From JAGGSN01 sp965603725 (GTDB lineage Bacteria; Zixibacteria; MSB-5A5; UBA10806; 4484-95), in contig CBFDEC010000013.1 of assembly GCA_965603725.1 (NCBI GenBank), forward strand, positions 1 through 64,000: a stretch of 64,000 nt of DNA. The letters run 5' to 3'. How positions within the stretch are numbered: the stretch's first letter is position 1; every line of letters starts with the position of its first letter. Below, piece after piece: positions 43,768 through 52,843 of the stretch. The notes below the pieces were generated by a model. It had not been told where the DNA came from. It saw only the letters and a program-made list of their open reading frames with translations, and made no database searches. The position numbers and the translations under genes are program-made.

Positions 43768-44964
43768 TTAATAGTATGCTTCCTTATTAAGAATTTCCAT
43801 CATCTTATTTTCAGTTCTTAGCCAATCGGAAAGATAATCGTATGCCGGATGACCGGTTTCAAATTCATTTTCCGGTGTTTCAGGCAGTCGCTTTAGACGC
43901 AATTTCAGCGATCGTTTAATACCCTCCTGTTTTCTGTCGTCGGCGCTAAACAGATATCCGGCCATTTCGCTGATTATGTTATTCGGTTCTCTATATGTAT
44001 TCCTCATAACATCATATATGTTTTCCAAGCCTTCATAGCCAGGACCTCGGCGAAGGCTGGAGGCCTCGATTATCCCTCTATAGTTTTCAGTCTCAACATT
44101 GTATCTTGCCAGGGCGTTTTTCAATCGATTCGATCCGCCAAATTCGGCCGCCGACTCGTCCGCATTTATTTCGGCCAGCAATGAACAATCCCTTGTAATA
44201 TGTGAAACAAGTGACTGTGCGGAATAAGCAAACAGAAACACAGGATTAATGGTATATATAAACCCGGCCGCCAGCAGATTGTCCGTCATCAACTTCAGCC
44301 GCCTGTTCAGTTTGTTGACTATTACTCCTAATGACTGATCGCCGTCTTTAAAAGATGAAAATTGCCGGGCAAGCAGCATCTTAAAATCGCTGGCTGTCAG
44401 AAACTGCAGGCTGGCAAGACCGATTTCAATCCTTTTCGAACCGCCATCAAATACATCATTAATAGAATATACATCTTCCGTAATTTGAATTTCGGCGCCA
44501 GGAGTTATACGGATATCCGCTATGGGCGGCATATTAAAGTGGTCCACCATCTCGTCGGCTAATTCATACAGAGCAGGCTCGTTAGTGGGCATTGCTGTCA
44601 GATAAACCGAATCATCTATTACCGGTCTTTTAAATGCAGCAGGCAGGGCCAGGACTCCTCCAACAGCAAGCGCCGCTATAACCGACAGAAGTCCAACAGA
44701 AATTTCGACCGGCAGGGCTAAAATATAGGGAATCGAATAGATTCCAAAAATAACTGTCGAAAATGCAATCATGAATAGACCTGTAAAGTAAATTAAAGCT
44801 ATGGACTTTAGCATTATTAAGTACAGCTGATTAAAAAGGTCCTGCGACAGGCTGCCGCGGTTCTCATGTCTGCCGAGCAAGCCCCTGTCGAGATAAAAGC
44901 ATATAATACCGAAACAGAGCCCTGTGCCGAGAATGATCAGATTTAATTTCAACAGAAAGGCCAT
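43768..44964 (-). CDS. degenerate M48-like membrane protein (pseudopeptidase)
   Basis: 398 residues from ATG 44964 (GCAGGA six nt upstream); ATG 44985 is an alternative. Two or three N-terminal membrane segments, then an M48-like core. The position of HELGH in M48 enzymes reads LARQFSSFKDGD, so both His ligands and the catalytic Glu are lost, whereas the downstream ligand helix INADESAAEFGG is still recognisable. Probably a scaffold or regulator rather than a protease. Family assignment rests on these two motifs and the membrane layout. Confidence 0.6.
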   Translation of the reverse strand: MAFLLKLNLIILGTGLCFGIICFYLDRGLLGRHENRGSLSQDLFNQLYLIMLKSIALIYFTGLFMIAFSTVIFGIYSIPYILALPVEISVGLLSVIAALAVGGVLALPAAFKRPVIDDSVYLTAMPTNEPALYELADEMVDHFNMPPIADIRITPGAEIQITEDVYSINDVFDGGSKRIEIGLASLQFLTASDFKMLLARQFSSFKDGDQSLGVIVNKLNRRLKLMTDNLLAAGFIYTINPVFLFAYSAQSLVSHITRDCSLLAEINADESAAEFGGSNRLKNALARYNVETENYRGIIEASSLRRGPGYEGLENIYDVMRNTYREPNNIISEMAGYLFSADDRKQEGIKRSLKLRLKRLPETPENEFETGHPAYDYLSDWLRTENKMMEILNKEAYY

Positions 44965-45061
44965 AAAATTCCTGCCATTATACATCCTTCCCCCCAATTT
45001 AGAATTCGGTTTAAAGAGGAAAATGTTTAGCTAATCATATCGATATTTTCGTCGGGATTTT

Positions 45062-45592
45062 TTATTCGGAGTCATATTTGATAAGCGAATAAAACGGGTA
45101 TTTACTCAGTTTAGTAATGCCCTTGAGAAATGTTAGTTCGATCAACACCCAGACGCCGGCGACCTCGCCGCCAAGGCGTTCGACCAGTTTGCATGTCGCT
45201 TCCATTGTTCCGCCGGTTGCCAGAAGGTCATCGATGATTAAAACCTTCATGCCATCGGAAATAGCATCTTTATGTATTTCCAATCTGGCTTGCCCATATT
45301 CGAGGCTGTATGTTTCCGACACGACATCGGCAGGGAGCTTGCCCGGCTTGCGGGCAATTATGAAGCCAACCCCAAGGCGGTCGGCCAGCGCTCCGCCGAG
45401 TATAAAACCCCGCGCTTCAATACCTACAACTGCATCGAGACCGCTATTTTTATAGCGATCATATAAATGGTCGATAATCGCCCTAAAAGCCCGCGCATCC
45501 TTAATTAAGGTTGTAATGTCCCTGAATACAATCCCTTTCTTGGGGAAATCAGGAATGTCTCTTATTTTCTGCTTTAGCTCTTCGATGGTCAT
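45062..45592 (-). CDS. apt: adenine phosphoribosyltransferase
   Basis: 176 residues, full length. FPKKGIVFRDITTLIKD at 17-33, GIEARGFILGGALA near 58, IIARKPGKLP near 82 and the PRPP loop VLIIDDLLATGGTM near 122 are diagnostic. Salvages adenine to AMP. Nine bp downstream of the acylphosphatase gene on the same strand. Confidence 0.95.
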   Translation of the reverse strand: MTIEELKQKIRDIPDFPKKGIVFRDITTLIKDARAFRAIIDHLYDRYKNSGLDAVVGIEARGFILGGALADRLGVGFIIARKPGKLPADVVSETYSLEYGQARLEIHKDAISDGMKVLIIDDLLATGGTMEATCKLVERLGGEVAGVWVLIELTFLKGITKLSKYPFYSLIKYDSE

Positions 45593-45600
45593 AGCCTGGC

Positions 45601-45882
45601 CTAATATCCAATTTTGAAATCTTTGAACTCACCCGAGAATTTATCCCATACAACTTCCACGCCGGAGACAGAGCTTCCCGCAGGTCCCCTGTTTATATCC
45701 TTGAGAAAATCGTCCAACAATCCTTTAACACCTTCAGCTATAAATTCAACTCTTCCATCGGGCAGATTTCTAACCCAGCCGGTCAGTCCATACCTATTGG
45801 CTGTCTCCTGGGTGAAGTATCTGAAAAATACTCCCTGAACATGACCGGATACCCAGCCATGAACTTTAGCATAATCAGCCAT
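45601..45882 (-). CDS. acyP: acylphosphatase
   Basis: 93 residues from ATG 45882, which shares one base with the preceding TGA (TGATG). VHGWVSGHVQGVFFRYFTQE carries the phosphate-binding loop with catalytic Arg (FFRYF), and GWVRNLPDGRVEFIAEG the catalytic Asn. Hydrolyses acyl phosphates. Confidence 0.93.
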   Translation of the reverse strand: MADYAKVHGWVSGHVQGVFFRYFTQETANRYGLTGWVRNLPDGRVEFIAEGVKGLLDDFLKDINRGPAGSSVSGVEVVWDKFSGEFKDFKIGY

Positions 45883-46334
45883 CAACGCTCCCTCATCACA
45901 ATGTTAACGGCTTGTTGAGGTGTATCGACCATAACAACTCCCTTTATATCCCATGTGCCAAAACCGGCTACAGTTTTGCCGGCATCCAAGGCGAAAGCGA
46001 TCTCAGAGAGCGTGCCGTATTTGCCGGAAATGGCGATAAAAGCCTCGCCGGTGTTGATAATTATCTTATTGCGCGCCGTACCGATTCCAGTGGCGACCGG
46101 AATGGTTATATATTCATTAGCGACACTGAAATCCTCAGTTGGCAGAATACCGAGCGTAATCCCGCCAGCCTCAATGACGCCTTTACAGGCCGCTTCCATG
46201 ATACCGCCTCGTCCCCCGCAGACCAAGATGGCTCCTCTTTCGGCGATAAGTTTACCGACCTCGTATGCAAAATCGAGATATTTTGAGTCAGCATCAGCGC
46301 CGCCAATGACGCCGATTATTCGCCTTCGTACCAT
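45882..46334 (-). CDS. TIGR00725/LOG-like Rossmann protein
   Basis: 150 residues. IGVIGGADADSKYLDFA, LVCGGRGGIMEAACKGV near 38 and ISGKYGTLSEIAFAL near 103 match the TIGR00725 branch of the SLOG/lysine-decarboxylase-like superfamily, related to MoCo carrier proteins and LOG nucleosidases (GGRGGIMEA in place of PGGxGTxxE). Nucleotide or cofactor ligand unknown. Heads a run with acyP and apt and has a perfect promoter with the -10 box six bases before its ATG. Confidence 0.82.
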   Translation of the reverse strand: MVRRRIIGVIGGADADSKYLDFAYEVGKLIAERGAILVCGGRGGIMEAACKGVIEAGGITLGILPTEDFSVANEYITIPVATGIGTARNKIIINTGEAFIAISGKYGTLSEIAFALDAGKTVAGFGTWDIKGVVMVDTPQQAVNIVMRER

Positions 46335-46340
46335 GATAAG

Positions 46341-46370
46341 ATTATATCTTTACTATATGGTTTGTGTCAA
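46341..46370 (-). promoter_or_regulatory. perfect-consensus promoter for a leaderless transcript
   Basis: Minus strand TTGACA (46370-46365), 18 nt, TATAAT (46346-46341), then six bases and the ATG at 46334. No Shine-Dalgarno exists between, and initiation about seven nt from the -10 would place the first transcript base at the start codon. Confidence 0.75.
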
Positions 46371-46490
46371 TATTAAAGGCTAAAAAGTGAAAGAATTACC
46401 AGTCCATTTCAGAATTGATGAATCTTATGCAATATTATTCCGTATTTATAGCTGTATTAACTTTAGCTTTAAACGAGAGGAAATACGACT

Positions 46491-47081
46491 ATGAGTATGC
46501 TTCCCTGGCCGGAAAGACTATCTAAGAACCTGAAGCGCCTTGCCGGAGAAGATATTGAAAAGCAAGTGATGGAGGGTTGCGAAAGATTATCAACTTTGGA
46601 GGAAAAGGCTCTATGGGCTAAAAAGGCGATAGAAAAGCTGGACGAGCTGGTTCCTGATGAAATAACCAGGCACGAAATCATGGCCGGATGCTCATGCCCA
46701 TGTTTTCCCGGTGAACGTATTGCCGAACTTAGATCGGTATATAAAAAATCAAAAGACATCGATGAGCTTCTTGGGAAGATGTATAAAAACCCTTTCTATG
46801 TTAAACCAATCAGGGAAGGCAATACTATTTATTTTACGAAAGCGCCTTACGATTCTGAAAAGTTCAAACAAGCAAAAACCCAACGGGAGAAGAGATTTTG
46901 CTATTGTCATTGCGAATATGCCAGAGCCGCAAAAGATCGTATCTCCGTGACATTCTGTTATTGCGGCGCCGGGTGGTATAAGCATATTTTGGAAGGAATC
47001 CTTGAGAAACCGCTTAAAGTTACTCTTGCGAAATCAGTCTTGCAGGGTGATGATATTTGCCAGATAGCCGTTCATTTTTAG
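46491..47081 (+). CDS. cysteine-rich protein of unknown function
   Basis: 196 residues, soluble. Three Cys clusters: GCSCPCFPGE near 64, FCYCHCEYA near 137 and FCYCGAGWYKHILEG near 155, plus QGDDICQIAVHF at the C-terminus. The cysteines suggest a metal or thiol-based site; the GxGW-ILEG...GDDxCxxxV pattern recalls small-molecule-binding V4R/4-vinyl-reductase-like ends, but I do not recognise a named family. GAGAGG is 11 nt upstream of ATG. Followed 12 bp later by the alkyltransferase-like gene. Confidence 0.72.
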   Translation: MSMLPWPERLSKNLKRLAGEDIEKQVMEGCERLSTLEEKALWAKKAIEKLDELVPDEITRHEIMAGCSCPCFPGERIAELRSVYKKSKDIDELLGKMYKNPFYVKPIREGNTIYFTKAPYDSEKFKQAKTQREKRFCYCHCEYARAAKDRISVTFCYCGAGWYKHILEGILEKPLKVTLAKSVLQGDDICQIAVHF

Positions 47082-47093
47082 CTAAAATAAGAA

Positions 47094-47444
47094 ATGAGTG
47101 TTATGACCGATACGTTTCATCAGAGAGTAAAAGATATCATCAAAAAGATTCCCAAAGGCAAAGTTGCTACCTATGGTCAAATTGCTGTTTATGCCGGCAG
47201 TCCACGCGCCGCCCGCCAGGTAGTCAGGATACTTCACTCATCCTCCCAGAAAGACAATCTGCCCTGGCATCGGGTTATTAACCGTAAGGGGCAGATATCT
47301 TTGAAACCGAATTGCGGTTATGAAATCCAAAAAGGGCTGCTGGAAAAGGAAGGTGTAACATTTGACAAAAACGATACCGTTGATTTTGACCGTTATCTCT
47401 GGTCGCCATCCCGAAATATAATTAATCCTGAAAAATCTGATTAA
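47094..47444 (+). CDS. alkyltransferase-like (ATL) DNA repair protein
   Basis: 116 residues. IPKGKVATYGQIAVYAG and the helix-turn-helix SPRAARQVVRILHSS match the C-terminal DNA-binding domain of O6-alkylguanine transferases, but the active-site PCHRV is PWHRV, with Trp replacing the alkyl-accepting Cys. That substitution defines ATL proteins, which flag O6-alkylguanine lesions for nucleotide excision repair. ATG 47094 or 47103. Confidence 0.9.
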   Translation: MSVMTDTFHQRVKDIIKKIPKGKVATYGQIAVYAGSPRAARQVVRILHSSSQKDNLPWHRVINRKGQISLKPNCGYEIQKGLLEKEGVTFDKNDTVDFDRYLWSPSRNIINPEKSD

Positions 47445-47498
47445 ACGTGAAGCGGAATCATTTTGCTGTTTACAGCCAAAAATTTAACCATAAAATAA

Positions 47499-47574
<76 letters not shown>

Positions 47575-47581
47575 CTGCCAT

Positions 47582-47609
47582 AATTTATTCAATTTTTTTG
47601 TAAAGTCAA
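47582..47609 (-). promoter_or_regulatory. promoter of the tRNA-Pro gene
   Basis: Minus strand TTGACT (47609-47604), 16 nt, TAAATT (47587-47582), nine bases before the mature tRNA 5' end, leaving almost no 5' leader. Confidence 0.5.
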
Positions 47610-47637
47610 TATCATATTATCGGCGAAAAACATGTGC

Positions 47638-48621
47638 TTACCACCAGACCGAATAATAGCCGCATTTACTGCAGGGAACAAGCTCCGACTTTTGACCCTG
47701 CAGATGAGCCCGACGGCAATTTGTAAACTTCTCCCCTCGCCAGATATCCTCGAGACTATCCTGCATAGCATTGCCCATCACTCCCCCAGCCTCAAAATCG
47801 AGACAGCAGGTCGGAACAGCGCCATCGATATAGACGCTTACTGAATCCCAGAGATACCGGCAGGGAATAGAATTTGGTTCGAAGTGCGGCGTATAACCGG
47901 CAACCGATTTGCCATATTTGCCGATCCATCCCTGGGCTTGACGGAAATAAATGCCATCGACATACCGACCAAACCGGCGAAATGCCTCCTGTCGTTCCCC
48001 CTGGTTATGGGTTAAACTGACACAGGAAATTATTATCGTTGCTTTTTCACGTTTGCTAATCAATGGCAGTCGGATTATGTTTTCTGCCAGTTTTTCGAAA
48101 TTCAGACCAATTCTAATCCTGTCGTAGGTTTCTGAAGTAAAGCCATCCATCGAGATTACAATCTCGTTCAATCCCGATTCGACCAGCGAATCGGCAATCT
48201 GCGGAGTTAAAAGATAGCCGTTGGTTACTATGCTTATGTTGTTAATTCCTTGTATCTTGGCATATTCAACAAACTCCGGCAGTCTTTTATCTATCAGCGG
48301 CTCGCCAAAACCGGACAGATATAATTTATAGACTTTCCCCTGCCCCGCCTGCTCTATAAGCGACCTGACCAGTTCTGTTTTCATATTGCCTTTAGCTCTT
48401 TTCATATCAGGATGAGCACAGATTGTACATCTGGCATTGCACAGGTTGGTTGTCTCAATCGAAAGCTCCGATGGGAAACTCGTCAACCCGGATGTTTTCG
48501 ATTTAATTCTGCTCTTATAGATTTTTTTATATAATGAACGCTTATCGCACCATTTTAATAGTTTATATAAATACTCCCGGGTTCTGCTGTTGTAGCGAAT
48601 ATAATTACGTATTCCGATCAT
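47638..48621 (-). CDS. radical SAM protein with SPASM domain
   Basis: 327 residues. ETTNLCNARCTICAHPDMKR near 55 holds the CxxxCxxC cluster ligands, followed by YLSGFGEPLIDK and a TIM-barrel, and a C-terminal SPASM region with CRYLW, CCLDFEAGGVMGN, CRRAH and CSKCG for auxiliary Fe-S clusters. Family members modify peptides or glycan precursors; substrate unknown. No Shine-Dalgarno is visible upstream. Confidence 0.85.
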   Translation of the reverse strand: MIGIRNYIRYNSRTREYLYKLLKWCDKRSLYKKIYKSRIKSKTSGLTSFPSELSIETTNLCNARCTICAHPDMKRAKGNMKTELVRSLIEQAGQGKVYKLYLSGFGEPLIDKRLPEFVEYAKIQGINNISIVTNGYLLTPQIADSLVESGLNEIVISMDGFTSETYDRIRIGLNFEKLAENIIRLPLISKREKATIIISCVSLTHNQGERQEAFRRFGRYVDGIYFRQAQGWIGKYGKSVAGYTPHFEPNSIPCRYLWDSVSVYIDGAVPTCCLDFEAGGVMGNAMQDSLEDIWRGEKFTNCRRAHLQGQKSELVPCSKCGYYSVWW

Positions 48622-48661
48622 TAATTATAATAGAGCGAAAGTTAATTATTATAAGTCAATG

Positions 48662-49138
48662 TTAAGCCTTAACCGGTTTTTTGCCGGCTTTATTCTCGAC
48701 AGAATCTTTAACCTCATAATTCAATATTTTCTTAAGATAAACATCGGACAGCGGGTATGGTTTATCTTTACCGGTCTTCAAACACACCAATACAGTTACA
48801 GCATGAACGGCGCATTCATTCTTATCGTCATAAATCAGGTATTCATAGGTTACGCTGGTACGGGAGATTCGCGACACCCTGACCATAACGGTAATCATCG
48901 TATCGAAAAAAAGAGGTTTTAGATAATTACACTCGACTCTGGCGACCACATATTGCAGTCCGGAATCAAGAAAATCCCGGTAGCCGATTCCCAGTTTACG
49001 CCAATACTCTACCCTGCCGATCTCCAAATATTTTATAACCTCGGAATGATGAACAACGCCCTGCATGTCGATCTCGCAAAAACGGGCACTCCAGCTAATT
49101 TTGAAAGTGAAAAGGTCTTTATTGATTACTGGCCGCAT
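48662..49138 (-). CDS. acyl-CoA thioesterase, YbgC/FadM hotdog family
   Basis: 158 residues. ARFCEIDMQGVVHHSEVIKYLEIGR is the hotdog active-site helix (shortened: EIDMQGVVHH), with Asp in the FadM/YbgC catalytic position; further RVECNYLKPLFFDT. Hydrolyses acyl-CoAs. Its start overlaps the end of the sensor/receiver gene by 20 bp. Confidence 0.87.
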   Translation of the reverse strand: MRPVINKDLFTFKISWSARFCEIDMQGVVHHSEVIKYLEIGRVEYWRKLGIGYRDFLDSGLQYVVARVECNYLKPLFFDTMITVMVRVSRISRTSVTYEYLIYDDKNECAVHAVTVLVCLKTGKDKPYPLSDVYLKKILNYEVKDSVENKAGKKPVKA

Positions 49139-51350
49139 CTTGTTTTCGGTCGGGCAAAACCTTCGTTAATTGTTCCAATCTGAACGGCTTGTGTAAAACT
49201 GCATTGACTCCGGCATCATCAAGAGTATTTTGATACAGGTTAACGCCCCAGCTTGATATAATAATGGTGTAAATCCCGCTGTCGAATTCCTTGATTCTCT
49301 TGGACAATTCAAGACCAGAGATGTCATCAAGAGTTATATCTATGACTACTGCATCTATAGTTTCATTGCGCTCTTTTGCCGATTCGATAAATGCCAGTCC
49401 TTCTTTACCTGAGGAAACAGCTTTACAGCTATAATCAATACGAGAAAACAGGTCGGCCAGAAGATCAGCTATCACATTATTGCTCTCAATGACTAAAGCC
49501 GCATATTTTCGGGAATGATTTGTCTGGTTGTCCGGATCCCTGATTGTCTGAGACTCAATATTTTGACCGGCTGTATTGATCCTGATATTATGCAGCCGGG
49601 CTTTATTAACCAGTTCTTCCGAAGGAAACCTTGGCTTAAGTTCGCCCTCAATTGTTAAGCTAATTGAATGGTTCTCAGAAGATGATTTCAGCCTGATCCT
49701 CTTATTGTCCTCGACCGCCTGCTTTATTATCTCCCTGACGATGCTTTCAAATTCTGCATGGTCTGATTTAATGCTGGGAAGTTTTTCACCGGGATAAAAA
49801 GCCACATCAAATTTCTCGTTTTCAAGCATCGATTGAATTATATCGTTGGGATTGTTTCTTGCTCCAAATTCTCTCACCAATCCCAGCCCCTGAAAGACAG
49901 ACTGTTCAGCATCGCTAAGCCATCGTTTGAAATCATCAATGTCTATTGAATCGCTGCTTTTCGATAGACGGTCAATTACTGCCTGAACATTTTCGGCTAT
50001 TTTTGCCAGGACTGTGGCCAGCTCTTCTGCAATTACAGAATAACTCTCATCAACAGGCTGGATATATTGGCTTTTGTCCCGCTCTTTTTGATAGACTGTT
50101 CTAATACAAGCCAGATTGAAAATGTTGCTTATAAGCCATAAATCACTTTCATAGTTTTGCGTCTCGCTGATTTTCGATTCATCGACGACCAAAATTCCGG
50201 AAATTGCGTCATCATAAGAATACCCGTAACTAACCAGCTTCCTGTTGCTGAAAAAGTTGTCCGGAACAAGCTGTGAAATATCCTCAACATCGATTTTGAA
50301 AAATTTATCGGCTTTGTAATGAGACATTATATTGGCGGCGGTAATTTCATTATCAAAATCAGCGTCAATATAATTGGAATAATCTCCAACTCCCTGATAG
50401 TACACACAACGGCATTTATCTAATGAAACTGTAAGAAGGCAAAATGGTCTGCCGCCAAACGGGCTTGATGGGTATTTTGACAGTGTTTTAAAAATGTTCT
50501 CGTCGCCGTCAAGCCAGTCTTTCCTGACCTTATCAAAAAGCATATTATAAAATCCCATTTTATTGTTTAAGCGGCTAAAAGCCGCCGTCATGCGTCTGTT
50601 TTCCCGTCCCAGCTCGAGCGCCTGGCCGAGTTTATGGCCAAACTGTTCAAGCTGACCGATATTAAGCATGCCGCGATGATATTTTTTCCTGCCCAGCAAA
50701 GTAATTACGCCCCAGCAATCATCATCGACGATAATCGGCACAACCGCTAAGAACGAATACCCCTCGGCTTTGCCGCCAAGAAATCTGTAATCCGGACTGA
50801 CACGAAGATCACGAATTATCAATACCCGCTTGTTGTGAACCGCTCGACCGATGGCGGTTTCGCCCGGCAATATCTGCTCGAGCTTTTTAGCCCGTGAAGG
50901 CGCCAGACCGCGATAAGAACCCATTACCAGAATATTCCTGGCCTTGTGCAGGATATGAATAGCGCCCGAATTCAATGAAAACAGCTCAAGGTATCTGTCC
51001 AGCGAGTAATTTAAAAGCTCGATCAGACTTTCCCTGGTGGCGGCCACATGTAAAATGTCGCTTACTGTCCTGGCTTGTATTTCCGCGCTCTGATCGTCTT
51101 TTTGCCGCTCGGAAAGAACAGCAAAACGAGACGCCCCAATTATGAAAGCCAACGCCCCTGCGCCAAACACGATCGTTGGATAGAAATTGAATGGCTCATA
51201 AATAAAAATGAAAGCCAGCGCCGCACCAGCAGCCATCAAAAGAGCGCCTGCCAGACCGGCAATATCTTTAATCTTATATTTGAATATAATTACAAACTGG
51301 ATGACAATCGACATGACGGCAACTAAAAGAAAAACAGCGAAGCTAACCAT
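49119..51350 (-). CDS. membrane GAF protein with degenerate kinase core and C-terminal receiver domain
   Basis: 743 residues. Two or three membrane segments (1-80), GAF domain (about 95-240), a second sensor-like region (about 290-430), a helical part where a histidine-kinase DHp/ATPase should be (about 430-600), then a receiver domain (about 620-735) with VVIDIT Asp, IIISS and LHKPF Lys. I find neither a phosphoacceptor His motif nor N/G1/G2 boxes, so the kinase is probably inactive and the protein may act as a sensor that receives phosphate. Preceded by a promoter five bases from the ATG. Confidence 0.78.
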   Translation of the reverse strand: MVSFAVFLLVAVMSIVIQFVIIFKYKIKDIAGLAGALLMAAGAALAFIFIYEPFNFYPTIVFGAGALAFIIGASRFAVLSERQKDDQSAEIQARTVSDILHVAATRESLIELLNYSLDRYLELFSLNSGAIHILHKARNILVMGSYRGLAPSRAKKLEQILPGETAIGRAVHNKRVLIIRDLRVSPDYRFLGGKAEGYSFLAVVPIIVDDDCWGVITLLGRKKYHRGMLNIGQLEQFGHKLGQALELGRENRRMTAAFSRLNNKMGFYNMLFDKVRKDWLDGDENIFKTLSKYPSSPFGGRPFCLLTVSLDKCRCVYYQGVGDYSNYIDADFDNEITAANIMSHYKADKFFKIDVEDISQLVPDNFFSNRKLVSYGYSYDDAISGILVVDESKISETQNYESDLWLISNIFNLACIRTVYQKERDKSQYIQPVDESYSVIAEELATVLAKIAENVQAVIDRLSKSSDSIDIDDFKRWLSDAEQSVFQGLGLVREFGARNNPNDIIQSMLENEKFDVAFYPGEKLPSIKSDHAEFESIVREIIKQAVEDNKRIRLKSSSENHSISLTIEGELKPRFPSEELVNKARLHNIRINTAGQNIESQTIRDPDNQTNHSRKYAALVIESNNVIADLLADLFSRIDYSCKAVSSGKEGLAFIESAKERNETIDAVVIDITLDDISGLELSKRIKEFDSGIYTIIISSWGVNLYQNTLDDAGVNAVLHKPFRLEQLTKVLPDRKQDAASNQ

Positions 51351-51355
51351 GCTGA

Positions 51356-51384
51356 ATTATCCCACAGAATAAATAGAAAGTCAA
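51356..51384 (-). promoter_or_regulatory. putative promoter with -10 five bases from the start codon
   Basis: Minus strand TTGACT (51384-51379), 17 nt, GATAAT (51361-51356), five bases, ATG at 51350. A weak GGGA overlapping the -10 could act only if transcription begins further upstream. Confidence 0.55.
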
Positions 51385-51388
51385 GATT

Positions 51389-52690
51389 TTATACGAATTT
51401 TTCAAATACGGCGAAAAGAGTTTTAGCCCGTGTTGACGTTATTTTTGCAGTTATCAAATCGCCTGAGTTGAGATCCTTTTTATCGGTAATAAGCACCGAC
51501 TGCCCGCCCCGTGTTTTCCCTTTTGGCATGACCGGCTGTCGGCGGCTTACCCCATTGATCAGCGCCTCAAGCGAGCGGCCATTCCAGCGGTCATTCTGCG
51601 CTGACGATATCTTCAACTGGATATCAATCAGCCTGTTCAAGCGATCGATTTTTTCATCCTCGGGAACATCATCCGGCAATTCGGCCGCCTTTGTGCCGGG
51701 ACGAATTGAATAACGAAACATGAAAGCCGAATCGTATTTAATATTTTCAATCATCTGAATCGTCTGCTCGTAATCGGTTTCTGATTCACCCGGGTAACCG
51801 ACTATTAAATCAGTGGTTATGGAGATGTCCGGGACTGTTTTCCTGAGCTTTTCGATAATTTTAAGATAATGTTTTGAATCGTAGCCGCGGTTCATGGATT
51901 TAAGTATCCGGTCCGAACCGGACTGCAGGGGCAGGTGAAGAGATTCGCACAAGTTGGGAATTTCCTTAAAGCAGTCAATAAGCTCATCACTTAAATCTTT
52001 AGGATGCGAGGTAAGAAAACGTAAACGCTGAGGTGCATAAGACGCTAATTTATGTAATAATCCCGGGAAATTAACATTATTATCCCGGTATGAGTTTACA
52101 TTCTGCCCAAGCAGCGTTATATCCTTGGCGCCATTATCGACCAGCATTTTCATCTCTGAAATAATATTGTCCACAGATCGGCAGCGGAACGAGCCTCTGA
52201 CATAGGGAACAATGCAGTATGAGCAGTAATTCTCACAGCCCCGGGAGATTGCTAAATAGGCATGAACGCTTCCCTTTCCGGCTCTCGATTTCAGACCGAC
52301 AAATTCAGCTTTTTCATTAATATATATCTTATCAGCCCCCTCATTTTCAATAATGTCAGGGATATCAGCGATATAGTCCGGACCGACTACATAATCGATC
52401 CCAGGTATTTCATCGATTAAAGCCTGTCCGGCGTTCTTGGCCATACATCCGGCAACTATGACTTTCAGCGATTGCTTGTTTCCTTTCATGGCTGTCAGGC
52501 TCGAAATATGCGCTTTAGCTCTGCTTTCCGCTTTCTGGCGGACACAGCAGGTATTGACTATAACCAGGTCGGCACTCTCCGGTTTATCTGTCATCAGGTA
52601 GCCATTAGCAGACAGGATCGATTCCAGCGCCTCGCTGTCGTATTCGTTCATCTGGCAGCCAAAGGTCAGGATGTACACTTTCTTATCCAT
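51389..52690 (-). CDS. miaB: tRNA-2-methylthio-N6-dimethylallyladenosine synthase
   Basis: 433 residues from ATG 52690. UPF0004 domain with TFGCQMNEYDSE and CCVRQKAESRA and AGCMA cysteines; radical SAM SRGCENYCSYCIVPYVRG near 155; TRAM domain at the end. Methylthiolates i6A37 of tRNAs. The QMNEYDS signature indicates MiaB rather than MtaB/RimO. Confidence 0.95.
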   Translation of the reverse strand: MDKKVYILTFGCQMNEYDSEALESILSANGYLMTDKPESADLVIVNTCCVRQKAESRAKAHISSLTAMKGNKQSLKVIVAGCMAKNAGQALIDEIPGIDYVVGPDYIADIPDIIENEGADKIYINEKAEFVGLKSRAGKGSVHAYLAISRGCENYCSYCIVPYVRGSFRCRSVDNIISEMKMLVDNGAKDITLLGQNVNSYRDNNVNFPGLLHKLASYAPQRLRFLTSHPKDLSDELIDCFKEIPNLCESLHLPLQSGSDRILKSMNRGYDSKHYLKIIEKLRKTVPDISITTDLIVGYPGESETDYEQTIQMIENIKYDSAFMFRYSIRPGTKAAELPDDVPEDEKIDRLNRLIDIQLKISSAQNDRWNGRSLEALINGVSRRQPVMPKGKTRGGQSVLITDKKDLNSGDLITAKITSTRAKTLFAVFEKFV

Positions 52691-52843
52691 GGCGATTATG
52701 AAGATATACAGGTTGGCTTGAATGAGCAATATAATATTTAGGCGAATTCGCCACGCCTGCAGATAATATGATGTCTTTTACAATAATTATTTTTCAGTGA
52801 TGTAAACTATATAAGATGAACACAGTCTTAAACCGATAAGAAG

